Below, in pieces: positions 8,620 to 16,826 of a stretch of DNA of 45,520 bases. Source of the stretch: Cryomorphaceae bacterium ASP10-05a (GTDB lineage: Bacteria; Bacteroidota; Bacteroidia; Flavobacteriales_D; Sanyastnellaceae); NCBI GenBank assembly GCA_000981645.1, contig LAQC01000012.1, positions 1-45,520 of the forward strand, written 5' to 3'. The translations under genes were made by a program, and so were the position numbers. Below the pieces are notes generated by a model. The model was not told the DNA's origin. It ran no database searches and saw only the letters and a list, made by a program, of their open reading frames with translations. The first letter of the stretch is position 1, and every line of letters starts with the position of its first letter.

Positions 8620-10271
8620 AAAAAATACAGCTAATAGCAATAACGCTTTTTGCTATCACTATGGTGGCATTTGTTTCTAGTTTATTCATCAGCGGATTTC
8701 AAGTGAGCAGTGAAACTATAAATTCTCATTTGGACTCCAAAGGCATGAAGTCTGAAATTTTAAAAGAGCGGTTGTTAAATGAGGTGTCAGGTGTAGAGTT
8801 TTCTAATTCATTTTCTGCTACAGGGAAAATTCGATCAGTCTTTATCGAATCCAATGCTATTCATGAGGCTAATGTGGCTGAACATCGATCGAACAAAGAA
8901 TGGGATAAATCCAATGATGAGCGCCAGAATATAGCTAAAGGTAATTATAGAGATTTTGCCTATGATCTGATGAAGCCTTCAGGAAACGGACATGTTCATG
9001 AGAATAAAGGGCTGTGGCTGTTCCTCACTTTTGGATTAGCTAGCATAGCATCTTTGATTTTTATACTCATCAACTTAAAAGTATTAGGGCCAGCAGGAAT
9101 AAAGAATACAGGAATTTATTTTGAGAACAATACTAGCAAAGGCTGGATAGCATGGGTCACCTTCTCTTTTCTAGTTTTATTCTACATAGGCTTATACTTT
9201 TTCCCATCAGTGATTATTAATTGGACGTACATTGTAGACCCTGTTAAGGATATTTTTGGTGGTGGTGGCGCTTCGCAATGGTTTCTCTATGGACTTCTCT
9301 ACTGCACAGCCATGAGTATTATGGGAATAAGAATGATAGTAAAATACCGTCATAATAAGTATCAGATAGTACGAACGATATCAGTTGTTTTCTTCCAAGT
9401 TGTCTTTGCTTTCTTACTTGTAGAGATTCTTCCAATGTTCGGTTTGCCCGGAGTAGATTTAAAAAATGCTTGGCCGTTAGATTATGATTTTCTTTTTGAT
9501 TGGAACGTCACTAATCTTCTTGCGAACGGACATTTCGGGAAATTTGTGTTTGTGTGGGGGATTTCACTTTCTCTAGTCATCATACCCGTAATGGTTTATT
9601 TCTATGGTAAAAGGTGGTATTGCTCATGGGTTTGTGGATGTGGAGGTTTGGCAGAAACTTTAGGAGACCCTTACAGGCAGCACTCAGATAAGACAGTAAA
9701 AGCCTGGAAGTTTGAGCGATATATCATTCATTTCGTTCTTCTTTTCGCTGTTTTTATGACCATATGGACAGGGTACACAAGTTATCAGCAGGTCTATCAT
9801 CCAGATATGGATTATAACGATAAGGTGACCCTTCTGGGAATATCTTCAGACACTATTCGGTCTTGGTATGGCTTTCTTATAGGTTCTGTTTTCTCAGGAG
9901 TTATAGGGACTGGATTCTACCCGATTTTCGGGAATAGAGTGTGGTGCAGGTTCGGTTGTCCATTAGCGGCATATATGGGCCTAGTTCAGAGGTTCAAATC
10001 GAGGTTTAGAATTACTACCAATGGAGGTCAGTGTATTTCCTGTGGGAATTGTTCTACTTACTGTGAACAAGGGATAGACGTTAGGGCTTATGCTCAGAAA
10101 GGACAAAACATTGTTCGTTCTAGTTGTGTAGGTTGCGGTGTGTGCGCTGCTGTATGTCCAAGAGGAGTACTTAAACTTGAAAATGGCCCCGAGTTTAATA
10201 GAATCTCACCCGACAATCCTATAGTGTTAGGCAATGAAGCTTTTACGCTTAATTCTGATATTACAGATTAG
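8616..10271 (+). CDS. Membrane polyferredoxin (NapH/NosR/CcoG-like 4Fe-4S protein)
   Basis: A 551-residue integral membrane iron-sulfur protein. The first segment is at residues 4-27, and several more helices follow from residue 127 on. Cysteine clusters of the NapH/NosR type appear as WYCSWVCGCGGLAE and VWCRFGCPLAAYMG, followed by two ferredoxin 4Fe-4S motifs, CISCGNCSTYCEQ (about 471) and CVGCGVCAAVCPRG (about 503). The first cluster has CxxxCGCGG instead of the more usual CxxxCP. Start ATG overlaps the FAD oxidoreductase stop by four bases. It likely moves electrons between a cytoplasmic flavoprotein and a quinone or periplasmic acceptor; the exact acceptor is inference. Confidence 0.85.
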   Translation: MKKIQLIAITLFAITMVAFVSSLFISGFQVSSETINSHLDSKGMKSEILKERLLNEVSGVEFSNSFSATGKIRSVFIESNAIHEANVAEHRSNKEWDKSNDERQNIAKGNYRDFAYDLMKPSGNGHVHENKGLWLFLTFGLASIASLIFILINLKVLGPAGIKNTGIYFENNTSKGWIAWVTFSFLVLFYIGLYFFPSVIINWTYIVDPVKDIFGGGGASQWFLYGLLYCTAMSIMGIRMIVKYRHNKYQIVRTISVVFFQVVFAFLLVEILPMFGLPGVDLKNAWPLDYDFLFDWNVTNLLANGHFGKFVFVWGISLSLVIIPVMVYFYGKRWYCSWVCGCGGLAETLGDPYRQHSDKTVKAWKFERYIIHFVLLFAVFMTIWTGYTSYQQVYHPDMDYNDKVTLLGISSDTIRSWYGFLIGSVFSGVIGTGFYPIFGNRVWCRFGCPLAAYMGLVQRFKSRFRITTNGGQCISCGNCSTYCEQGIDVRAYAQKGQNIVRSSCVGCGVCAAVCPRGVLKLENGPEFNRISPDNPIVLGNEAFTLNSDITD

Positions 10272-10368
10272 GTAGGGAATGCTATGAAAAGTTTGTATTT
10301 AGTGATATAGATAAGTTTATGTTTATTAATTTTAGGACCTTATATAATATACCGAAAAAAACAAATCA

Positions 10369-13194
10369 ATGAGAAAAATTTTATTTTTTGCTACAGTAAT
10401 CTTATGGAGTGTTGGCTCCGCAAACGGTCAGACATTTACAGATTCGAGTTCAGATTTACCTGAGGCCTTAAACAGTGGAGGATGTGTAGCAGTTACAGAC
10501 ATGAATGGAGATGGCTTTGATGATATTCTAACGTTAGACGGGAGCTCGGATATAGTAATTTTCTATCAAAACTTAGATGGTGTTTCAGGCCTTACCATGA
10601 AGTCTTTTGGTTCCATTAGCAATAATAATCAGTGGGGTATGGCTGTAGCGGATATTAATAATGATGGACACAAAGATGTTTTTGCCGGAGGGAGTTATGA
10701 TGGAGTTCATTACTGTCAAATCACTGACCCAGATAATCATGAATTGATAGAATTAGAACAGCAAATGTATATGCAGTGCGCTAACATGGCTGATATAAAT
10801 AATGATGGTTGGTTAGATGCATTTGGTTGCCATGATGATGCCGAATCTAATATTTGGAGTAATAATGGAAGTGGTTCTTTAGAGCTAGCAAATGACTTAA
10901 TAGACATGGCTACAACTCCAGCCACTGATAACTCAGGGAATTATGGAAGCGTATGGTCAGATTACGATAACGATAATGATTTGGACTTATTTATCGCTAA
11001 GTGTCGTCAGTTCGTAAGTAATCCAACGGATCCGAGAAGAATAAATGCAGCATTCATAAATGATGGGAATAACAATTATTCTGATGAAGCTTTGGAGAGA
11101 GGGCTTGTTGTTTATGAGCAGTCATGGACTGTTGATTTTGCAGACACTGATAATGATGGAGATTTTGATTGTTTGTTAACCAACCACAGTACAAACATGA
11201 TGTTATTAGAAAATGACGGAAAAGGATACTTCACAGACATAAGTGCTGGTTCAGGAATAGACGTAGAAGGATTCTTTTTACAAGCTAAAATGGTAGACTT
11301 CGATAATGATGGTTATGTAGACCTATTAACTTCCGGTGGAGCGCCAGGATTTTATAGAAACAATGGGGATAATACGTTTACAGATTTAAGTATAGATATT
11401 GTCCTTCCAGGTGATGACAACCTTCATTCTTTTGGGCTGGGTGATTTAAATAAGGATGGATATCTAGATATTTATGCTAGTTATGGCGATACTTATGTGA
11501 GTCCAGATTATGATCACGATGATAGACTTTGGTTGAACGATGGAGGAGACAATAACTGGATCGGATTTGATTTAGAAGGTATAGAGAGTAATAAAGATGC
11601 AGTAGGTGCCAAGGTTCAAATTTATGGAGATTTCGGCACGCAGATTAGAGAGGTAAGATCAGGTGAGAGTTACGGGATTACTAATTCGAATCAAGTTCAT
11701 TTTGGTTTGGGTACGTTTACTTCCGTAGATTATGCTGTGATTAAGTGGCCTGCAGGAAATGTAACTGTCATAGAAGCTGCTCCGATTGGAGAATATCATT
11801 TTGTTGAGGAAACAAGTTGTGATGCTTCGGCAGTAACAGCCTCGGCTACTTCCACACTTATATGTGCTGGTGAAATATCTACAGTGTCTGTGGATGCTTC
11901 AGGAATAATTTTATGGAATAACGGAATGGTATCTACTTCTATAGAAGTATCTACCACAGGTAATTATTCTGCAGTGGTTGTAGATGCTAATGGATGTGCA
12001 TCTCTTTCTAACACCGTTTGTGTTGGTGAAGAAGAGGAGGTAATTGCAGTGATTACTTCTTCAGGAAATCTTGAAGTATGTGAAGGAGGGAGTGTGACGC
12101 TTTCTGCGCCAAATGCAGCTAGCTTCGCTTGGAGTAATGATGCAGATACACAGACCATAGAGGTTACTGAGTCTGGTGCTTATTCAGTAATGCTAGGAAC
12201 ATGTGGCGGAGAAGTAGAGAGTAATACTATAGACGTAACTATCTACGATAGTCCTGATAGTGATCCTACTGCTGAGGATGTGTCGGTAGTAGCAGGTCAA
12301 ATAGAATTAACTGCTACTGGAGGTGATTTAATATGGTTTGGTGATGCCGCAGGTGAAAACGAAATAGGAACAGGAAGTCCTATTTCTATCGATGTAACTT
12401 CTAACACTACTGTTTATGTAGCTAACCAGGAAATCTACGGAAATGTAGAATCTGTCAATGGAGGAAAAGAAACTACTTCAGAGCCGGGACAATACCATGA
12501 CAATAGTGATAACGGGTTAGTTTTCAATGCAGATGAAGACATGATTATTGATAATGTTAAAGTATATGCAGGTGGAGAAGGAAATAGAACTATCGTATTA
12601 TACAATAGTTCATTTCAAGTAGTAGAGTCTGAGGAATTCAATATTCCAGACGGAGAGTCTGTAGTAGAATTAGATTTCTTTGTTCCTGCTGGTGAAGATT
12701 ACATCTTAATTACTGATGAGAATAACCCTCAGTTATGGAGAGATGCGGCAGGTTCAGGAGTCGATTACCCATATGAATTAGGAGATTTAGGATCCATAAC
12801 GGGAACTACAATAAATGGATCGAATGAATTTACGTATTACTATTTCTTCTATGATTGGAATGTGTCTACAGCACCTACTACTTGTTATTCAGATTTAGTG
12901 CCAGTAGTAATTACTATTTCAGGAATAGAAGATTTCGAAGCTATCTCTTCATTTTCTATCTATCCTAATCCAGCTACTACCGAAATCAGATATGAATATA
13001 ATGCTGTAAACGCCGGAAGGATGTTCATCTCACTTACAGATGCTAATGGCAGATCGGTATATAAAGAGTATATAGAGAGTCAAGTTGGTGCACATCAAGG
13101 TGTAATCAGCTTAACTGATTTTTCTCCAGGTATGTATACGTTTACCCTAGTAGAAAATGGTAAAATAGCGTCAGAAAAGATTATTATAGAATAA
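10369..13194 (+). CDS. Secreted FG-GAP/VCBS-repeat protein with ASPIC/UnbV domain and T9SS type A signal
   Basis: A 941-residue secreted protein. A signal peptide (1-20, ending SANGQ) leads into about seven calcium-binding FG-GAP/VCBS repeats, visible as DMNGDGFDDIL, DINNDGHKDVF, DINNDGWLDAF, DYDNDNDLDLF, DTDNDGDFDCL, DFDNDGYVDLL and DLNKDGYLDIY. The ASPIC/UnbV module follows (REVRSGESYGITNSNQVHFG, about 425-470), then Ig-like modules and a region of unknown function at about 690-840. The tail contains FSIYPNPATTEIRYEYN and ends in SEKIIIE, the type A sorting signal recognised by the type IX secretion system. Probable surface or extracellular beta-propeller adhesin or glycan/protein binder. 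A strong bidirectional terminator follows. Confidence 0.88.
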   Translation: MRKILFFATVILWSVGSANGQTFTDSSSDLPEALNSGGCVAVTDMNGDGFDDILTLDGSSDIVIFYQNLDGVSGLTMKSFGSISNNNQWGMAVADINNDGHKDVFAGGSYDGVHYCQITDPDNHELIELEQQMYMQCANMADINNDGWLDAFGCHDDAESNIWSNNGSGSLELANDLIDMATTPATDNSGNYGSVWSDYDNDNDLDLFIAKCRQFVSNPTDPRRINAAFINDGNNNYSDEALERGLVVYEQSWTVDFADTDNDGDFDCLLTNHSTNMMLLENDGKGYFTDISAGSGIDVEGFFLQAKMVDFDNDGYVDLLTSGGAPGFYRNNGDNTFTDLSIDIVLPGDDNLHSFGLGDLNKDGYLDIYASYGDTYVSPDYDHDDRLWLNDGGDNNWIGFDLEGIESNKDAVGAKVQIYGDFGTQIREVRSGESYGITNSNQVHFGLGTFTSVDYAVIKWPAGNVTVIEAAPIGEYHFVEETSCDASAVTASATSTLICAGEISTVSVDASGIILWNNGMVSTSIEVSTTGNYSAVVVDANGCASLSNTVCVGEEEEVIAVITSSGNLEVCEGGSVTLSAPNAASFAWSNDADTQTIEVTESGAYSVMLGTCGGEVESNTIDVTIYDSPDSDPTAEDVSVVAGQIELTATGGDLIWFGDAAGENEIGTGSPISIDVTSNTTVYVANQEIYGNVESVNGGKETTSEPGQYHDNSDNGLVFNADEDMIIDNVKVYAGGEGNRTIVLYNSSFQVVESEEFNIPDGESVVELDFFVPAGEDYILITDENNPQLWRDAAGSGVDYPYELGDLGSITGTTINGSNEFTYYYFFYDWNVSTAPTTCYSDLVPVVITISGIEDFEAISSFSIYPNPATTEIRYEYNAVNAGRMFISLTDANGRSVYKEYIESQVGAHQGVISLTDFSPGMYTFTLVENGKIASEKIIIE

Positions 13195-13211
13195 TAGAAT
13201 TATTAGAAAAT

Positions 13212-13249
13212 AAAAAGCCCCGATTCTTAAATGGAATCGGGGCTTTTTT
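13212..13249. terminator. Bidirectional intrinsic terminator
   Basis: A perfect 15-bp stem (AAAAAGCCCCGATTC at 13212-13226, complement at 13234-13248) with a 7-base loop, flanked by A-runs on one side and T-runs on the other. It sits between the stops of two convergent genes and would end transcription from both sides. Confidence 0.95.
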
Positions 13250-13263
13250 ATAAGTTGATTTTT

Positions 13264-13716
13264 TTATTTAACTACTTCACTATCTCTTTTAGATTTGCGG
13301 TACAGGTGAGAATTGAAAATATTTCTCTTAGCGAATCTGAATATTTTATCAGAGTTTACCATCTTACCATATAATTTAGAAGAAACACCGAAGTATTCAT
13401 AAGTGGTTCCATCTAAGAAAGTAACTTCCAGTACCTGTCTCTTATGCTGAAAATCAGAAATACCTGAAGTCCCTAAAGTGGCAGTGTACTCTTCTATATT
13501 GGCATCTCTAGTTTCTGGAGCTATGCTCACTAGAAAGTGGTAACCGTCTATTATTTCGGTGCTTTTTACTTCAGCTTCTGCTGCCTTAGGATCATCTTGA
13601 GAGAATTTATCAGGATGCCATTCTTTTACAAGTGAGCGATAACTCTTTTTTAACTCCTTTAAATCGATTTCATTTTCTACTTGAAAAAGTTTCTTGTAAT
13701 CATTAATTCGTTTCAC
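13264..13716 (-). CDS. DnaJ-domain protein fused to a KTSC domain
   Basis: A 150-residue protein. Residues 1-65 form a J-domain-like region with the essential HPD tripeptide in VKEWHPDKFSQDD, the site that stimulates Hsp70 ATPase. Residues about 90-140 match the KTSC domain, seen as TFLDGTTYEYFGVSSKLYGK and a following RNIFNSHLY. The start is GTG at 13716, as the J-domain homology begins at once. The KTSC module has been proposed as a nucleic-acid- or protein-binding fold but has no firm function, so the combined role is open. It is the last gene of a minus-strand trio and ends at the bidirectional terminator. Confidence 0.8.
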   Translation of the reverse strand: MKRINDYKKLFQVENEIDLKELKKSYRSLVKEWHPDKFSQDDPKAAEAEVKSTEIIDGYHFLVSIAPETRDANIEEYTATLGTSGISDFQHKRQVLEVTFLDGTTYEYFGVSSKLYGKMVNSDKIFRFAKRNIFNSHLYRKSKRDSEVVK

Positions 13717-13782
13717 TGTAGGCTATTTTAAAATTAAGCGCACAAAAGTACTCTAATTAATTAATAGCACAGTAAGAAATAA

Positions 13783-14163
13783 TTACCAAGTCCCCCCAGG
13801 AGCGAAAAGGAAGTCTATAGGAGTATCCACATCATAAAGAATTTTATATCCCTTAGTCTCTCTTTCTGTATAAGGGACGAGCATTTCACTGATAGATTTA
13901 AAGCCTTCTAGGGTCATGCAACAGAAAAATTTATGGTTATCTAAGGTCTGAATTCCTATGTCTTCATCATTAATATGGAGAGAAAGTTCACAGTTTCTGC
14001 TCTCTACAAAGGAAAGTTTAGAGACATTAAATGCTTTTTTCTCTTGAATAACGATGAAGTCTAGAGCAGCCTTAAACGCTATGGCCTCGGCCATATTAGA
14101 ATTATAAAGGCGAACTACACTTTCACCGAATTCATTTACGTTCTCTAAAAAATCTAAAGTCAT
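13783..14163 (-). CDS. Conserved-looking hypothetical protein
   Basis: A 126-residue soluble protein without signal peptide or membrane segment and with no family that I recognise. Its sequence looks like a small alpha/beta fold with two conserved-looking blocks, LYNSNMAEAIAFKAALDF and LDNHKFFCCMTLEGFKSI. The ATG at 14163 is preferred over an in-frame TTG seven codons upstream. It lies between a barrel protein gene and the DnaJ-KTSC gene in the same direction, so co-transcription is likely. No function is assigned. Confidence 0.6.
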   Translation of the reverse strand: MTLDFLENVNEFGESVVRLYNSNMAEAIAFKAALDFIVIQEKKAFNVSKLSFVESRNCELSLHINDEDIGIQTLDNHKFFCCMTLEGFKSISEMLVPYTERETKGYKILYDVDTPIDFLFAPGGTW

Positions 14164-14198
14164 GCTTTTTGTTCTGGTCGTCAAAAGTCATTAAAAAA

Positions 14199-15101
14199 TT
14201 AAAGAGGAAGCCTATAAATCAGTCTTAATTCTAATGACAGACCATTTTCTAATAGAGGAGCGGTTTTAGCTCTATCATCTCCTATTGATGCAGCACTAAT
14301 TTTCAAGTCCATTTTGTCATCAGCACTATAAATGGCATATTCTCTAAGTATAGAATGGCCAACTTTAAAGTGAACCCAAATGTGTTTGGCACATTCTAGC
14401 TCGGTGAATAACCAAACATTATTGTCAGCTTTATCCAAATAAACATCGTTTAACGGGTCTTCTGGCTTTATAGAGTATGATGAATTCAAGCCTTCATACT
14501 TAAGTCCTAACCTTAAGTTATCTTTTGGTTTATAGACGAGTTCAATGTTCACAGGAGCGACTAAAGTCAGCATCCATTTAGGAGAGGGAGTCCATTTAAA
14601 TCCAAAAAGAGGGACGAACATAGGACCGAAAAATTCAGCGTTATAGTAAACTCCATACTTCCACTCAAAGTGTTCCGTTTTTTTGGTAGTCCCTAATGCC
14701 AGCCAAGCCTGCTGCAGATTATCTACAGTTAGTTTGTTCTCATAACTATTTAGTCGAGTCATGCCCATAAAGAGCATTTTCGATTTTTCATTCCATTTAT
14801 GCTCCCAGCCCAATTGAAGCATAGACGAGTAATAATTCAGTCCGTTTCTAGTAGAGAAAGACTCAGATTCAGTGATCGAATTCTTCTGGTATCCTAAACC
14901 TATAATTAAAAGATTCGAATCGTTCAGTACTAGTGGGAGCTTAGCATCTGTAGAAAAAGTGTTTAAGTGGCGTTGCGACGCTGAATTCTCTATCTTATTA
15001 AACGGGGAGCTTCTCCAGTACATGTTCATCAAGTCCACAGAGTTTTGGCCAGATGAACAAATAGTATAAAAGAATGCAAGTATAAAGAGTGAAAATTTCA
15101 C
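14199..15101 (-). CDS. Outer-membrane beta-barrel protein, DUF6268-like
   Basis: A 300-residue secreted protein with an N-terminal signal peptide (about 1-18, ending ICSSGQ). The rest alternates aromatic and polar residues in strand-length blocks such as LQLGWEHKWNEKSKMLFMG and MLTLVAPVNIELVYK, as expected of an outer-membrane beta barrel, and ends in LRLIYRLPL. The blocks resemble the DUF6268 family of Bacteroidota porin-like proteins. The start codon is GTG at 15101. It is the promoter-proximal gene of a minus-strand group and diverges from the ABC-F gene over 64 bases. Transport substrate unknown. Confidence 0.7.
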   Translation of the reverse strand: MKFSLFILAFFYTICSSGQNSVDLMNMYWRSSPFNKIENSASQRHLNTFSTDAKLPLVLNDSNLLIIGLGYQKNSITESESFSTRNGLNYYSSMLQLGWEHKWNEKSKMLFMGMTRLNSYENKLTVDNLQQAWLALGTTKKTEHFEWKYGVYYNAEFFGPMFVPLFGFKWTPSPKWMLTLVAPVNIELVYKPKDNLRLGLKYEGLNSSYSIKPEDPLNDVYLDKADNNVWLFTELECAKHIWVHFKVGHSILREYAIYSADDKMDLKISAASIGDDRAKTAPLLENGLSLELRLIYRLPL

Positions 15102-15165
15102 AGCTGAAATATACAGGATTTTTGGATGTTCATTTTCATAGCTTTGTCAACTTAAATTTTTTGAA

Positions 15166-16800
15166 ATGATTTCAGTAGATGCCTTAGCGGTAGAATTTAG
15201 TGGTCAACCACTATTTAGTGATGTAACATTCTCTATTAATGAGAATGATAAAATCGCATTGATGGGAAAAAATGGAGCAGGAAAATCTACTTTGATGAAG
15301 ATCATAGCAGGTGTTCAGTCTGCCAACAGAGGAAACGTAAGAGCCCCTAAAGACGCTGTTATAGCATACCTTCCGCAGCACTTGCTCACTGAAGACGATT
15401 GCACAGTGTTCGAGGAAGCTTCTAAGGCATTCGATCTTGTGTTTAACATGAAAACCGAGATGGACAGGTTAAATAAAGAATTGGAAACTAGAACAGATTA
15501 TGAGTCTGAGGAGTACATGAAAATTATAGAGAAAGTTTCAGATTTAGGAGAACAGTTTTATTCGATAGAAGAGATTAATTACGATGCAGAAGTAGAAAAA
15601 GCTTTACAGGGGCTAGGGTTTAAAAGAGAAGATTTTCACAGGCAGACTAGTGAGTTTAGTGGTGGGTGGAGAATGAGAATAGAACTAGTGAAAATCCTTC
15701 TTAAAAAACCTGATTTAATCTTACTAGATGAACCTACGAATCACGTGGATATAGAATCTGTAATCTGGCTAGAAGACTTTCTGATTAATAAAGCTAAAGC
15801 AGTAGTAGTTATTTCTCACGACAAGGCTTTTATAGACAATGTTACCAATAGAACTATAGAAGTAACTATGGGTAGGATTTATGACTACAAGGCTAATTAT
15901 AGTCACTACCTCACACTTAGAGCAGATAGAAGAACTCATCAATTAAAGGCATACCAAGAGCAGCAGAAAATCATAGCCGATAACATGGTTTTTATAGAGC
16001 GCTTTAAAGGAACTTATTCTAAAACTAACCAGGTTTCTTCAAGAGAGCGTATGCTAGAGAAGCTGGTTCCTATAGAAATAGATGAGGTAGATAATTCTTC
16101 ATTGAAATTACGTTTTCCTGCATCTCAGCGTTCAGGAGATTTTCCTGTAAAAGTGAGTGGAATGTCTAAGTCATATGGAGAGCTTACCGTCTTTAGTGAT
16201 GCTAATATGTCTATAGCTAGAGGAGAGAAAGTTTCCTTCGTAGGAAGAAACGGAGAAGGAAAATCGACTATGATTAAAGCCTTAATGGGAGAAATAGAAT
16301 TCGAGGGAATCTGTGAATTGGGGCATAACGCCAAAGTTGGATATTTCGCTCAGAATCAAGCTTCACTTTTAGATCCAGAGTTAACTGTTTTTCAAACAGT
16401 GGATCTAGCAGCTAAAGGAGACGCCAGAACTCAGATTAAGAGTATTCTGGGTAGGTTTATGTTTAGCGGAGACGATGTAGAAAAAAAAGTAAGTGTACTG
16501 TCTGGAGGTGAGAAAACCAGGTTGGCTATGGTCAAGCTTCTATTAGAACCTGTGAATGTGTTAATCTTAGATGAGCCCACGAATCACCTAGACATTAAAT
16601 CTAAAGATGTGCTCAAAGAGGCGTTAACCAATTTTGATGGAACGTTAATTCTAGTTTCTCATGATAGAGACTTTTTAATGGGCTTATCTCAAAAGGTTTT
16701 CGAATTCAAGGATAAACGGGTAATAGAACATTTCGAAACTATAGATGATTTCTTAGAGAGAAATAAAATAGAAAGTCTGAAAGAAATAGATTTACTGTAG
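15166..16800 (+). CDS. ABC-F family ATPase
   Basis: A 544-residue soluble protein with two ABC ATPase domains and no membrane segment. Domain 1 has Walker A GKNGAGKST (34-42), the signature FSGGWRMRIEL and Walker B LILLDEPTNHVD. Domain 2 has GRNGEGKST, LSGGEKTRLAM and VLILDEPTNHLD. The linker between them is the charged helical ABC-F arm (around 245-315). Members of this family act at the ribosomal E site in translation regulation or antibiotic protection. The length and motif set resemble the housekeeping YbiT-like group more than resistance factors. It is convergent with the cysteine-rich T9SS gene, with 26 bases between stops. Confidence 0.9.
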   Translation: MISVDALAVEFSGQPLFSDVTFSINENDKIALMGKNGAGKSTLMKIIAGVQSANRGNVRAPKDAVIAYLPQHLLTEDDCTVFEEASKAFDLVFNMKTEMDRLNKELETRTDYESEEYMKIIEKVSDLGEQFYSIEEINYDAEVEKALQGLGFKREDFHRQTSEFSGGWRMRIELVKILLKKPDLILLDEPTNHVDIESVIWLEDFLINKAKAVVVISHDKAFIDNVTNRTIEVTMGRIYDYKANYSHYLTLRADRRTHQLKAYQEQQKIIADNMVFIERFKGTYSKTNQVSSRERMLEKLVPIEIDEVDNSSLKLRFPASQRSGDFPVKVSGMSKSYGELTVFSDANMSIARGEKVSFVGRNGEGKSTMIKALMGEIEFEGICELGHNAKVGYFAQNQASLLDPELTVFQTVDLAAKGDARTQIKSILGRFMFSGDDVEKKVSVLSGGEKTRLAMVKLLLEPVNVLILDEPTNHLDIKSKDVLKEALTNFDGTLILVSHDRDFLMGLSQKVFEFKDKRVIEHFETIDDFLERNKIESLKEIDLL

Positions 16801-16826
16801 AACGTGATTAGCAAGTTAGTGTTTGG

